Below the pieces are notes generated by a model. The model was not told the origin of the DNA and did not search any database. It worked only from the letters and a program-made list of their open reading frames with translations. DNA of 64,000 nucleotides from Streptomyces zagrosensis (GTDB taxonomy: Bacteria; Actinomycetota; Actinomycetes; Streptomycetales; Streptomycetaceae), in contig NZ_JACHJL010000003.1 of assembly GCF_014203645.1 (NCBI RefSeq), forward strand, positions 124,001 to 188,000. Direction: 5' to 3'. The position numbers and the translations under genes were made by a program. Positions 9,395 through 18,613 of this stretch are shown here, one piece after another (within the stretch, counting starts at the first letter, position 1; the number at the start of each line of letters is the position of its first letter).

Positions 9395-10066
9395 TCAGCC
9401 CAGTTGCCGGTACCGGCCGCGGAAGTACAGCAGTGGCCCACCCTGCGTGCCCTGGGTCGCCGCCGTCAAAACGCGCGCCACCACCAAGGTATGGTCGCCC
9501 GCCGTCACGCGCTGCTCCGTGCGGCACTCCAACGTTGCCAGCGCCCCGCCGACCAGCGGTGCGCCGGAGGCCTCGCCGCGGGTGTACGCGATGTCGTCGA
9601 ACAGCAGCCGGTCGCTGATCCGGCCCTTCATCGCGAAGCGGCCCGCGATGTGCCGCTGGCTCTCCGAGAGGAGCGACACCGCCCACAGCGGTTGTCGCTC
9701 CAGCACGTCGTCCATCCGCGACTCGTTGCGAACGCTCACCATCACCAGCGGCGGCTCAAGCGAGACCGACAGAAACGCCGTCGCCGTCATCCCGACGTCC
9801 TCGCCGCGTGGGCCGTCCTCCTCGTCGTACGCCGTCACCAACACCACACCGGCGGCCAGCCGCGACAGCGCGGTCCGGAACTTATCGTCACTCACCCCTC
9901 CAGCATGGGGGACAGCCGCCCCCGGCTCTGCTGGAGCCGCGGCGCCTGGGGCGCCTGGGGCGCCGGGGGCGTCGGGGACATCAAGGGGTGAGCCCGGAGC
10001 GGATGAGGTGCGAGAAGAGACCGATGTTTGCCACACGTCTTCGACGCTAACCGGCCGGCCCGACAC
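9395..10066 (-). CDS. Flavin reductase-like FMN-binding protein
   Basis: The core of about 165 residues matches the flavin reductase (HpaC/ActVB-like) split-barrel family. It includes FRTALSRLAAGVVLVTA, the GMTATAFLSVSLEPPLV motif that binds FMN, DDVLERQPLWAVSLLS, and the closing LLYFRGRYRQLG. These enzymes supply reduced flavin to monooxygenases. The 57 residues before VSDDKF are GAP/GAA repeats and probably not conserved. An internal GTG at 9895 would give a standard-length protein but has a poorly spaced Shine-Dalgarno. No monooxygenase partner is adjacent. Confidence 0.8.
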   Translation of the reverse strand: MSGRPVSVEDVWQTSVSSRTSSAPGSPLDVPDAPGAPGAPGAAAPAEPGAAVPHAGGVSDDKFRTALSRLAAGVVLVTAYDEEDGPRGEDVGMTATAFLSVSLEPPLVMVSVRNESRMDDVLERQPLWAVSLLSESQRHIAGRFAMKGRISDRLLFDDIAYTRGEASGAPLVGGALATLECRTEQRVTAGDHTLVVARVLTAATQGTQGGPLLYFRGRYRQLG

Positions 10067-10250
10067 ACCGCATCGGGCTCTCGGCTGAGAGCGGCCCTAG
10101 GTCGTTGGGCGGAGCTCAGCCGAATACGTACCGATATTCGATTCAGCCTCTCGGCTTAAACGTAATCCCATTCCGGATTTGCTTTCAGGAAATATCGCGG
10201 TAGCGCGGAAGGCGCCGAGTATGGCCTTTATCACCAACGCGACCACGCGC

Positions 10251-10266
10251 TGTGACATGAGTCACA
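10251..10266. promoter_or_regulatory. Inverted repeat upstream of the diguanylate cyclase
   Basis: TGTGAC-ATGA-GTCACA has 6-bp arms and lies 125 bp before the cdgB-like start. The S. coelicolor orthologue is a known BldD target. The half-sites TGAC/GTCA resemble BldD boxes, but the spacing here is 4 nt rather than the usual 5, so assignment to BldD is only a suggestion. Confidence 0.35.
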
Positions 10267-10390
10267 ACGGGCAGTAATTGTTGACCCTGTGTACCGAGTG
10301 GACAGCTCGCTGTGATTCAGTGACCGTGGCAGTGAAGAGGACGACGAGAAATTCTGGAGTTGCTGTCGAGGCCTCGGGGGAGAGCGATCG

Positions 10391-12172
10391 ATGGAGACCG
10401 AGTCGGAGCCGTACATCCGTCTTGCGACCCTGCGGCAGCTACATCAAGTGGTCGCCGAACTGAACACCGCGCGCAGCCTGGCAGAAACCCTGCAAACCGT
10501 CGCCGACGGAGTGACCCAGGGGCTTGGCTATGAGCTGTCGGCCGTGAATCTCGTCCGGCCCGATGGCGATCTGATGGTCGCGGCGGTGAGTGGCAGCCCC
10601 GGAGCCGAGGCCCTCATGTCGGGCCGGATCGGCTCCCGGGAGTCCTGGGAGCGGCGGCTGACCATGGGCGAGCGTTGGGGTGATTTGCGGTTCATCCCGT
10701 ACACCGAGGGCTGGGTGCTCGACGACGACGACGTCCCGCAGTGGCACGTCGCCGGGCCGGCCCCGCGCTTCCCCGACGAGTGGCACCCCATGGACCGGCT
10801 CTTCGCGCCGATGCACGCAACGGGATCGACCCACGGCGAACTGCTCGGCGTGATCTCCGTGGACAAGCCCCGCAACGGCCGCCGCCCCGGCGCCTGGGGC
10901 CGCGAGGCGCTACAGATGTACGCGTTCCACTCGGCCATCGCCATCGGCAACGCCCGGCTGCGCGCCAACATGCAGCGCGCCCTGGTCCGGCTCGAACGCG
11001 ACCAGCAGGCGCTGCGGGCCAGCGAAGAGAGCTTTCGGCAGGCATTCGAGTACGCGCCCAGCGGCATGGCCATCGCGGAGATGGGCGGCGACCAGCACGG
11101 GCGGCTGCTGCGCACCAACGACGCACTGTGTCGGCTGCTCGGCCGCTCGGCCACCGCGCTGCGCCGCTACTCCTTCTCCGACATCGTGCACCCCGAGGAC
11201 ATGGGGACCCTGCTGCGTACCTCGGCCGAGGGAGGCCGCGCCGAGCTGCGGCTGGCCCGGCGGGACGGGACGTACATGTGGGTATCGCTGCGAAACTCGG
11301 TGGTCGCGGACGCTGCCATCGGGCCGCGCTTCCTGCTCACGCACGTCGAGGACATCGAGGAGCGCAAGCGGCATGAGTTCCAGCTCGCGCACCGCGCCAG
11401 CCACGACTCGCTGACCGGGCTGCCCAACAGCGCCGAGCTGCGCTCCCGGCTCAGCGCCCGCCTTTGCGGTCGCCCGCCGCAGCCCGCCTACATGGGCGCG
11501 GACGCCGCGGGGCCCGGCCTGGACGGCGCGCATCCTGCGGGTGCGGCCATCAAGGGTGCGGCGTTGGTCGGGGGCATCGAGCCGGACGCGTACGTGCAGG
11601 GCTTTGGCCTCGATGGGTTCGACGGCACCTCGGTGGACCTCGGCGACCTGGGTGCCTTGGTCGGCCTGGCGGGGACCGAGTCGTTGGGGGGCCTCCCCGG
11701 TGGGGCCGATGCCAGCCTGTTCGATCACCACGTGCACACCTTCGCGCCCGCCGAAGGCGAAGAAGACGATGGCACCAAGGGGCTCGCGGTGCTCTTCTGC
11801 GACCTCGACGGCTTCAAGTCGATCAACGACAGGTTCGGCCACCACACCGGTGACGCCGTGCTCATCGAGGTGGCTCGCAGGCTCTCCCACGGCGTACGGG
11901 ACGGAGACACGGTGGCCCGGCTCGGCGGCGACGAGTTCGTGGTCCTAGCCGATGGACTAGGCCGGGCCGATGCGCAGGATCTCGCCGTACGGTTGCGGAA
12001 TGCGATCATTCCGCCGATTCGTTTTGAGGGCCGAGCGGTACGGGTAGGCGCGAGTTTCGGCATTAGTTGGGCCGCCTGCGGGATGTCGGCCGAAGAAGTG
12101 CTGCAATCCGCTGACCAGCGAATGTATGTGGAAAAGCGGTCGCGTTCGAAGGCGAATCGGCGCGCTGGATAG
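10391..12172 (+). CDS. cdgB: GAF-PAS-GGDEF diguanylate cyclase (CdgB-like)
   Basis: A 593-residue cytoplasmic c-di-GMP synthase. Residues about 15-190 form a GAF domain (LAETLQTVADGVTQGLGYE; GVISVDKP). A PAS/PAC module follows at about 205-330 (ESFRQAFEYAPSGMAIAE; RRDGTYMWVSLRNS). The GGDEF domain starts at HDSLTGLPN. The active-site RLGGDEF (GGDEF at residues 512-516) is intact. An RDGD inhibitory site at 503-506, five residues upstream, implies product feedback. A low-complexity insertion of about 85 residues separates the start of the GGDEF fold from VLFCDLDGFKSIND. Domain order and chromosomal context match S. coelicolor CdgB, which controls developmental timing through BldD. A GGGGGAG ribosome site precedes ATG 10391. 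Confidence 0.93.
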   Translation: METESEPYIRLATLRQLHQVVAELNTARSLAETLQTVADGVTQGLGYELSAVNLVRPDGDLMVAAVSGSPGAEALMSGRIGSRESWERRLTMGERWGDLRFIPYTEGWVLDDDDVPQWHVAGPAPRFPDEWHPMDRLFAPMHATGSTHGELLGVISVDKPRNGRRPGAWGREALQMYAFHSAIAIGNARLRANMQRALVRLERDQQALRASEESFRQAFEYAPSGMAIAEMGGDQHGRLLRTNDALCRLLGRSATALRRYSFSDIVHPEDMGTLLRTSAEGGRAELRLARRDGTYMWVSLRNSVVADAAIGPRFLLTHVEDIEERKRHEFQLAHRASHDSLTGLPNSAELRSRLSARLCGRPPQPAYMGADAAGPGLDGAHPAGAAIKGAALVGGIEPDAYVQGFGLDGFDGTSVDLGDLGALVGLAGTESLGGLPGGADASLFDHHVHTFAPAEGEEDDGTKGLAVLFCDLDGFKSINDRFGHHTGDAVLIEVARRLSHGVRDGDTVARLGGDEFVVLADGLGRADAQDLAVRLRNAIIPPIRFEGRAVRVGASFGISWAACGMSAEEVLQSADQRMYVEKRSRSKANRRAG

Positions 12173-12472
12173 CGCGGGCGCAGTCTGCGGGCAGTGCCGG
12201 GGCGGTGCTGGCCTGGTGCCGGGATAGCGTCGGAGATGGCGTGGAATGGCGCCCGGCCTTGAGGGAAGGGGCATGACCGGCCGCGCGTGAGTTGCGGGGC
12301 GGGGTAGGCTGCGCCGGTCGGCACAGCCGCCGAGAATGAATCGATTGTGAACATTGGCCATCTGGACAGCGCACGGCTATTTCGGCCGCCCCGGCCCTGA
12401 TAAGAGCTGTTCTGGCACCTTGAGTGCCGCAGCGCGGATGACCATCAGGGAAGAAGTGGGAGTGACCAGGGG

Positions 12473-13555
12473 ATGACGGCCGGCAATAACGGCTCTGGGG
12501 CGCAGCAGGACGACGACCCGTTCGCCTATCTGTACCGCCAAGAGGGCGGCGACGAGGGCGCGGGCCAGGGCACCTCAGCCACGCCACGCACGGGCGGTTA
12601 CGGCTATCCCGGACCGCAGCAGCCAGGCGTTCCCCGTACCTCCTACAACCATGTTCGGGCGGTCGGTGAGCGGCAGTACGGGCAGCACCAGCAGCAGCCC
12701 CCCGCCCAACAGGGCGGCTACGGGTATCCGCCGCAAGCTTCCCAGCAGCAGGGTGGCTATGGCTACCCGCAGCACAACGCCCACTACACCGCCCCCGAGG
12801 CGCTGCCCCAGCAGACTCGGCAGCGGGTGCACGCGGGCCAGGCGCCCGGCGGTGTTCCGCCCCGCCAGCCCGCTCCCGGGTACGGCGGTCACGGTGGGCC
12901 CGCGGGGCACGGCGGTGGCGGTGGTGGTGGTGGCGGCCGGGGGCCCAACAGCAAGGGCCTGTTGATCGGTGCCATAGCCGTGGTCGCGGTCGTCATCGTC
13001 GGCATCTTGGTGGCGATCATCTCCAACAGCGCGGGCAAGGACGACAAGGCCGACCCCGCGAAGGACGACCGGCCAACGGCGGCCCAGAGCGTCAAGCCCA
13101 GCGATACGCCAAAGCCCGCCAAGAAACCGACCAAACTGCCCACCGAGGACGCGTCGGTGATGCGGCTTGAGGGCGGCACGACCCTCGCCACGGACATCCC
13201 GGGGGCGGAGGCCAAGGGCGGTACGTACGTCGCGGGCATCAGCACGCCGGGCGCTTCCGCCACCTGGAACGTGGACGTGGAGAAGGCGGGCCAGTACCGG
13301 CTGTACGTCAGCTACGGGGTGCCCGGTGAAGATCAGGACCTCGCCCTCACGGTGAACAGCAAGCAGGACCCGCGCCCCCTCAACATGGAGAACTTCGCAC
13401 ACGCGAAGAAGGGCGACTGGGCCAAGGGCTGGACCCACACCTACTCCATCGTCAACCTGAACAAGGGGACGAACACGGTGCGGCTGTCCTGCGAGACCGG
13501 AAACAAGTGCAACGTCAACCTCGACCAAGTGTGGCTGACCCAACGCCAGGGCTGA
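12473..13555 (+). CDS. Membrane-anchored protein with a C-terminal CBM-like domain
   Basis: A 360-residue type II-topology protein. Residues 1-155 are disordered and rich in Gln, Gly, Tyr and Pro, with repeated GGYGYP units. A polyglycine run comes next, then one transmembrane helix (LLIGAIAVVAVVIVGILVAII, about 163-183). A Lys/Pro/Thr linker follows, then a domain of about 125 residues with carbohydrate-binding-module character: ASATWNVDVEKAGQYRLYVSYG, KGWTHTYSIVNLNKGTNTVRLSC and NVNLDQVWL. That pattern fits CBM6/35-like beta-sandwiches. Two cysteines near the end may pair. A cell-wall sensing or anchoring role is plausible but unproven. Confidence 0.75.
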   Translation: MTAGNNGSGAQQDDDPFAYLYRQEGGDEGAGQGTSATPRTGGYGYPGPQQPGVPRTSYNHVRAVGERQYGQHQQQPPAQQGGYGYPPQASQQQGGYGYPQHNAHYTAPEALPQQTRQRVHAGQAPGGVPPRQPAPGYGGHGGPAGHGGGGGGGGGRGPNSKGLLIGAIAVVAVVIVGILVAIISNSAGKDDKADPAKDDRPTAAQSVKPSDTPKPAKKPTKLPTEDASVMRLEGGTTLATDIPGAEAKGGTYVAGISTPGASATWNVDVEKAGQYRLYVSYGVPGEDQDLALTVNSKQDPRPLNMENFAHAKKGDWAKGWTHTYSIVNLNKGTNTVRLSCETGNKCNVNLDQVWLTQRQG

Positions 13556-13565
13556 GCCGCTAGGC

Positions 13566-13590
13566 GGCGCCGAGTTCCCCACTCGGCGCC
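13566..13590. terminator. Bidirectional terminator
   Basis: Ten-base arms GGCGCCGAGT and ACTCGGCGCC with a 5-nt loop lie in the 53-bp gap between the convergent CBM-like and aldolase genes. Confidence 0.75.
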
Positions 13591-13608
13591 GGCACGGCGA
13601 TCGGCCCG

Positions 13609-14460
13609 CTACCCGGCCACGACCGCCAGGAAGCGCGCCACCGTCTCGGCCATCGCGTCCCGGGCCGGGCCCACGTACTTGCGTGGGTCCACCATCGTGG
13701 CATTGGCCGCCAGCTCATCGCGTACCGCGCCGGTGAAAGCCGTGTTCAGGGCCGTGCCCACATTGATCTTCACCATGCCCGCCGCGACGGCGCGACGGAT
13801 CTCCGCGTCCGGCACGCCCGATGACCCGTGCAGCACCAGCGGCACCGACACCGCGTCCCGCAGCCTGGAGATCAGCTCGTGGTCGAGTGCGGCCGTGCGC
13901 TCGGTCATGGCGTGCGAGCTGCCGACCGCCACGGCCAGGGCGTCCACGCCGGTGTCCGCCACGTACGCCGCGGCCTCCGCGGGATCGGTGCGTACCCCAG
14001 GGGTGTGTGCGTCCAGGGGCGCCTCGCCCTCCTTGCCGCCGACCTTGCCGAGCTCGGCTTCCACCCAGATGTCCCGTTCGTGACCCCAGCGCACGGCGTC
14101 GGCGGTGGCTCGCACGTTCTCCTCGTACGACAGCTTCGACGCGTCGAACATCACCGAGCTGAACCCTTCGGGGTGCGCCGCGTACAGCAGTTCGGTGCTC
14201 TCCACGTGGTCCAGGTGGAGCGAGAGCGGGGCGGTGGAGGCGCGGGCCACGGCGGCAGCGGCGGCGGCGATCGGGGCGAGCCGCCCGCCGTGGAACCGCA
14301 CGGCGTTCTCCGACACCTGGAGGATCGCGGGTGCGCCCGCGGCCTCGGCGCCGGCGGCTATCGCCTCGGCGTGTTCCAGCGAGATGACGTTGAACGCGGC
14401 GAGCGCGCGACCCGTGACGCACGCCTGCGCGACGAGTTCACCAGTGCTGACGAGTGGCAT
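13609..14460 (-). CDS. Class II fructose/tagatose-bisphosphate aldolase family protein
   Basis: A 283-residue zinc aldolase of the GatY/KbaY/FbaA type, cleaving a ketose 1,6-bisphosphate to DHAP and glyceraldehyde-3-phosphate. Diagnostic features are the N-terminal AFNVISLEHAEAI, the SLHLDHVES zinc-ligand motif, SVMFDASKLSYEENV, the EAELGKVGGKEGE loop, PLVLHGSSGVPDAEI and VKINVGTAL. It is shorter than housekeeping FbaA (about 340 residues) and closer to tagatose-type enzymes. It lies 220 bp downstream of a PfkB-type sugar-phosphate kinase on the same strand and near nagA and a ROK kinase. That context suggests an amino-sugar or ketose-phosphate catabolic role. Confidence 0.87.
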   Translation of the reverse strand: MPLVSTGELVAQACVTGRALAAFNVISLEHAEAIAAGAEAAGAPAILQVSENAVRFHGGRLAPIAAAAAAVARASTAPLSLHLDHVESTELLYAAHPEGFSSVMFDASKLSYEENVRATADAVRWGHERDIWVEAELGKVGGKEGEAPLDAHTPGVRTDPAEAAAYVADTGVDALAVAVGSSHAMTERTAALDHELISRLRDAVSVPLVLHGSSGVPDAEIRRAVAAGMVKINVGTALNTAFTGAVRDELAANATMVDPRKYVGPARDAMAETVARFLAVVAG

Positions 14461-14680
14461 GTGGTCCTCTGTCCCGGGCCGGGCACGGCCCATCGTTCTC
14501 GCGTCGGATGGCCGCGGCGCCCGCGCGGTTGCGCGGGCCCTAGCGACCGGCCCCGCGGCCGAGCGGTGTTCTCGCGCCGGGCAGCGGCCCGGCGTGTCGT
14601 GCACGCGACTGCGGCGCCGTTGCCGATCGCGGAACTGAAGGGTGCGGGGCGGGCCCCGCGTGGGAGCGCGTTGTGCCGGG

Positions 14681-15610
14681 TCACGCCGCTGCCGGGTGCG
14701 GGCTGACGCGGACCTGGGGGAGGAGCTGCGCATAGGTGGCCTCGTCGTACTCGCCGGCCACCGGCGCGCGCACCGTCGCGGCCGACAGCGCTACCGCGCG
14801 GGCCAGCCGATCCGGCCACGGCAGCCCCTCCGCGAGGCCGGAGAGCAGCCCGGCCACGGCCGAGTCGCCGGCGCCGGTCGGGTTGCCCGCGATGCGGCTC
14901 GGCGGGGCCGCGCGCCAGGCGCCGTCCGGCGTGATGGCCAGCAGCCCCTCGGGGCCGAGCGAGGCGGCGACCGCGTGCGCGCCGCGGCGTCTGGCCTCGC
15001 GCGCGGCGCGTACCGGCTCGGTGGAACCGGTCAGCGCGGCCAACTCGTCGGCGTTCGGCTTGATGACGTCGGGCCGGGCGGCGATGCCGCGGCGCAGCGG
15101 CTCGCCGCTGGTGTCCAGGAGGACGGGAACGTGCGCGCCGTGCGCCGCGCGTATCAACTGGGCGTACGCGCCGACCGGCACCCCTGGTGGCAGGCTGCCG
15201 CACAGTGCGACGGCCGCGGCGCCATCGAGCAACTCCGCGTACCGGTCCGCGAATGCCGCCCACTCGGCGGCGGAGACCAGCGGGCCCGGCTCATTGAGCT
15301 GGGTCGTGTCCCCGGTGGACGCGTCCACGACACCCACCGTGCGCCGGGTGGTGCCCGCGATGGGCACGAACGCGTCCGCTACTCCCGGGTACGAGCCGAG
15401 TTGGTCGCGCAGCGCGGCGCCGGTCGCCCCGCCGATCAGGCCGGTGGCGACCGTGTCGTGGCCGAGCGTGGCCAGCACCCTTGCGACGTTCAGACCCTTG
15501 CCGCCCGGCCGTTCGATGGCTTCGGTGATCCGATGGCTGTGGTGAGCGCGCAGGCGCGGCACGCGGTAGGTGATGTCGAGGGCAGCGTTGAGCGTCACGG
15601 TCAGGATCAC
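14681..15610 (-). CDS. 1-phosphofructokinase/tagatose-6-phosphate kinase family (PfkB)
   Basis: A 309-residue ribokinase-superfamily hexose-phosphate kinase. The N-terminus MILTVTLNAALDITY and the ERPGGKGLNVARVLATLG signature 1 are typical of FruK/LacC. Signature 2 is NPTGAGDSAVAGLLSGLAEG, with the catalytic Asp in GAGDS. Substrate could be fructose-1-phosphate or tagatose-6-phosphate. Pairing with a class II aldolase of the GatY type favours a tagatose-like route, but that is inference. The proteobacterial aga systems combine the same four activities. Confidence 0.87.
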   Translation of the reverse strand: MILTVTLNAALDITYRVPRLRAHHSHRITEAIERPGGKGLNVARVLATLGHDTVATGLIGGATGAALRDQLGSYPGVADAFVPIAGTTRRTVGVVDASTGDTTQLNEPGPLVSAAEWAAFADRYAELLDGAAAVALCGSLPPGVPVGAYAQLIRAAHGAHVPVLLDTSGEPLRRGIAARPDVIKPNADELAALTGSTEPVRAAREARRRGAHAVAASLGPEGLLAITPDGAWRAAPPSRIAGNPTGAGDSAVAGLLSGLAEGLPWPDRLARAVALSAATVRAPVAGEYDEATYAQLLPQVRVSPHPAAA

Positions 15611-15786
15611 TGCGGGCTCCCCCTCCCCGTTGGTGGTGGTCGTGCCGGTGCCCTGAGCGGTGCTGGCGGCCGGGTGGCGTCCGCTGTCCGGGGGCCCGGA
15701 AGGCGGTCTTGCTCGCCGGGCCCGTGCTGCGTGGTGTGACGCTCGGAGCGGTTGGCTTACTGGCAGCGATCATGCCAAAGGTGGAG

Positions 15787-15814
15787 CGGTTGGCCCACCC
15801 CTGTGGGCCAACCG
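15787..15814. terminator. Terminator downstream of nagA
   Basis: CGGTTGGCCCAC and GTGGGCCAACCG form a 12-bp stem with a 4-nt loop. A second, larger GC hairpin (about 15889-15930, arms built on GCCCGGCCCCGG) follows toward nagA. Together they fill most of the 367-bp gap and isolate the kinase-aldolase pair from nagKA transcription. Confidence 0.75.
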
Positions 15815-15977
15815 CGATGATCTGTCGGCTTATGGGCCGTTGTTGGCGGATTCCGCTGTGGTGCGTGGGCGGGATGGTGCCCATGAGCCCGGCCCCGGCT
15901 CGTACGAGAGGCGTACGGGCCGGGGCCGGGTTCACGCGTCCGCGGCCGGGGGGTGGTCGGCCGGGGCGGGGCGGGGC

Positions 15978-17198
15978 TCAGCCCGTTTGCGGCCGTACGA
16001 CCCACTCACCTCGGCGCATCACGCCCACCAGCGCGAACTGCTCATCGAGCACCACCAGGTCCGCGTCCTTGCCCGGCTCAAGGGAGCCGGTGCGCTCAGC
16101 GAGGCCAAGCACGCGGGCGGGGGTGGTGGACAGGGCGCGTACCGTCTGCTCGACGGACAGCTCATCGACGGTGACCGCGCGCCGGAACACCTGGTCGAGG
16201 GTGAGCGTGGAGCCCGCGATGGAGCCCGCTGTGGGGCCGTCGCTGATGCGCGCCACCCCCTCCTTGACCTCGACCTGCATCGGGCCCAGCGGGTAGGTGC
16301 CGTCCGCCATGCCGGCCGCGCCCATCGCGTCGGTGATGAACGCGACGCGGTCGGCGCCCGCGCTGCGGAAGGCCAACTCCAAGGTGGCCGGGTGCAGATG
16401 GGTGCCGTCGTTGATCAGCTCGACGGTGATCCGCTCGTCCTCCAGGAGGGCGGCCACCGGGCCCGGCGCGCGATGCAGCAGCGAGGGCATCGCGTTGAAG
16501 AGGTGGGTCGCCACGCTCGCACCGGCGGCGATGGCCTCGTGCGTCGCGTCGTACGTCGAGTCCGTGTGCCCCACGGCCGCGATGACCCCACAGTCCACGA
16601 GCAGCCGCACCGAGTCCAGGCCGCCGGGCAGCTCCGGAGCCAGCGTCATCATCTTCGCCGTGCCGCGCGCCGCGTCGATCAGCTTGCGCACATCGGCCGG
16701 GTCCGGGTCGCGCAGCAGCGTCGGCTCGTGTGCCCCGCAGCGGTGCGGCGAGATGAACGGGCCCTCGAAGTGGACGCCGGCCAACTCGCCCTGCTGGACC
16801 AGCTCGGACAGGGTCTGTGCCTGCTGGGCGAGCTCGTCCAGGTCGCCGGTGACGGTGGAGGCGAGCATGGTGGTGCTGCCATGCCGCCGGTGCGTGTCGA
16901 TGACCCGTAGCGCCTCGTCCGCGGTGCCGGACGAGAACGAGGCGCCTCCGCCGCCGTGCACATGCATGTCCACGAAGCCGGGCACGATCCAGTGCCCGGT
17001 CAGGTCGAGGTGGCGCGCGCCATCGGCTGCCGGCGTGCCCTGGGCGGCTGCCCCTGGCCCGGCGTCCGGGGCCACCGTGCCAGGGCTGGCCGCCCCGGCG
17101 GTGACGATGCGGTCGCCCTCGACCGTCACCACTGCGGACTCGACGACTCCGGTCGGCAGGACGACGCGGGCGCCCGCGAGAACTGTTCGTTCGGCCAT
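15978..17198 (-). CDS. nagA: N-acetylglucosamine-6-phosphate deacetylase
   Basis: A 406-residue amidohydrolase that deacetylates GlcNAc-6-phosphate (or GalNAc-6-phosphate) to the amine and acetate. Metal-site motifs are GFVDMHVHGGGG, the HFEGPFISPHRCGAH glutamate segment, GHTDSTYD, HLFNAMPSLLHRAPG and the catalytic aspartate in FITDAMGAAG. Its ATG overlaps the stop of the ROK kinase by one base (TGATG), so the two are co-translated. In S. coelicolor the corresponding nagKA operon is controlled by DasR; a matching site lies upstream here. Confidence 0.93.
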   Translation of the reverse strand: MAERTVLAGARVVLPTGVVESAVVTVEGDRIVTAGAASPGTVAPDAGPGAAAQGTPAADGARHLDLTGHWIVPGFVDMHVHGGGGASFSSGTADEALRVIDTHRRHGSTTMLASTVTGDLDELAQQAQTLSELVQQGELAGVHFEGPFISPHRCGAHEPTLLRDPDPADVRKLIDAARGTAKMMTLAPELPGGLDSVRLLVDCGVIAAVGHTDSTYDATHEAIAAGASVATHLFNAMPSLLHRAPGPVAALLEDERITVELINDGTHLHPATLELAFRSAGADRVAFITDAMGAAGMADGTYPLGPMQVEVKEGVARISDGPTAGSIAGSTLTLDQVFRRAVTVDELSVEQTVRALSTTPARVLGLAERTGSLEPGKDADLVVLDEQFALVGVMRRGEWVVRPQTG

Positions 17199-18130
17199 CA
17201 GGCGGATACCTCCGTAGCGAGAAGATCCCAGGCGAGCAGACCCGCGCCCAGGCAACCGGCGGTGTCCCCGAGGGCCGCCGGGACGATATCGGGGAGCTGT
17301 TGGAACGTGACCCGCTCGGCCACCGCCGCGCGCAGCGGCACGAACAGCGTGTCGCGGGCCTCGGCGAGCCCGCCGCCGATGATCAGCAGACGCGGGTCGA
17401 GCAGGGTGATGGCGACGACGAGCCCATCGGCGAGCGCGTCCACGGCGTCCTGCCACACCGCGAGCGCGCGCGGGTCGCGCGACTCGACGGCCTTCGCGCA
17501 GTCGGCGGCGTCCGCCTCCGGATCGCCCACGGCCGCCGCCCATGCGCGGCTGACCGCGGAGGCGGAGGCGAGAGTCTCCAGGCAGCCGCGTTGGCGGCAG
17601 CCGCAGATCGGGCCGCCGGGGCGCACCACGATGTGCCCGATCTCGCCGGCGTAGCCGTGCGCTCCGGACTCGACGCGGCCGTCAATGCCAATCGCCCCGG
17701 CGATGCCGGTGCCCAGCGGTATGAACAGGAAGCGGTCCGTGCCCTCACCTGCGCCGATGCGCCCCTCGGCGAGGCCGCCGGTGCGCACGTCGTGGCCCAG
17801 GGCGACCGGTATGCCGTCGAGGCGCTCGGAGAGCAGGGCGCGCATCGGCACGTCGCGCCAGCCCAGGTTGGCCGCGTACACCGCGATCCCGTCCGCGTCG
17901 TTGACGATGCCGGGCACGGCGACGCCGGCCGCCGCAGCGCACTCGCCGTACTGCTCGCTGCCGATCGCGCGGAGCTCGGCCGCGAAATCAAGGATTCCGG
18001 CTACTACGGCGTCGGGTCCGCGCTCGCGTTCCGTTGGCCGCCGGGCGGTGTGCAGCAGCTCGCCCGCCGCCCCGACCAGGGCGGCCTTCATTCCGGTGCC
18101 GCCCACATCCAGGGCGATGACGTGTTTCAC
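17198..18130 (-). CDS. nagK: ROK-family sugar kinase (N-acetylglucosamine kinase-like)
   Basis: A 310-residue ROK kinase starting at GTG 18130 (VKHVIALDVGGTGMKAALV, the ATP phosphate-binding DxGGT motif). The ROK signature is clear: the GHDVRTGGLAEG catalytic region, the GYAGEIGHIVVRPGG sequence carrying the zinc-ligand histidine, and CGCRQRGCLETLAS with the zinc cysteines. Likely reaction is ATP-dependent phosphorylation of GlcNAc or another internalised amino sugar. It is first in the operon with nagA. Many ROK kinases phosphorylate glucose, so the substrate rests on context. Confidence 0.88.
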   Translation of the reverse strand: MKHVIALDVGGTGMKAALVGAAGELLHTARRPTERERGPDAVVAGILDFAAELRAIGSEQYGECAAAAGVAVPGIVNDADGIAVYAANLGWRDVPMRALLSERLDGIPVALGHDVRTGGLAEGRIGAGEGTDRFLFIPLGTGIAGAIGIDGRVESGAHGYAGEIGHIVVRPGGPICGCRQRGCLETLASASAVSRAWAAAVGDPEADAADCAKAVESRDPRALAVWQDAVDALADGLVVAITLLDPRLLIIGGGLAEARDTLFVPLRAAVAERVTFQQLPDIVPAALGDTAGCLGAGLLAWDLLATEVSA

Positions 18131-18158
18131 GCGGGCTAGTCTCGCGCGCTTTCCCACT

Positions 18159-18174
18159 AGAGGTCTAGGCCACT
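18159..18174 (-). promoter_or_regulatory. Probable DasR-binding site (dre) of the nagKA operon
   Basis: AGAGGTCTAGGCCACT matches 14 of 16 positions of the DasR consensus (AGTGGTCTAGACCACT). It ends 29 bp upstream of the nagK GTG. DasR is the GntR-type repressor that senses GlcN-6-phosphate in Streptomyces, and nagKA is one of its known targets. Confidence 0.7.
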
Positions 18175-18613
18175 TCCCGATCGCGGAGTGTCGCGTTGCG
18201 GTTACTCGGGTTCGCTCGGGGCTTATCCGAGGCTTATCCGGGGCTTGTTCGGACCTCCGTGAGACTCCCTGTGTGGCGAGCGGGGTCGCCGTCGGGGCCG
18301 GCCGCTGCGCTGCGTAGTCGTGTCGTGGCGGGCGCGGGGGCGCGTGTGGCGGCACACGAGGGACGCGGAGGTGGGGCGGCCGGTTGTGAGACCGCACACG
18401 GTGGCGGGGCAGGGCGCCGGAATGGCCCGTGTATCACCCCGTATGGACTTGCGTGATGGTCGGTTATGCGGCGGGTGCGCCCGGTCGGCGAGCGGGGTCG
18501 TGCTTACGCTGAACGGGTCCTGGCGGTATCACTTCGCAGCCGTACATCGTGGGCGCCCTAGCTGATGCAGATGACACCCAGGTGACTACAGGTGATACCG
18601 AAGCGAGACCAGG

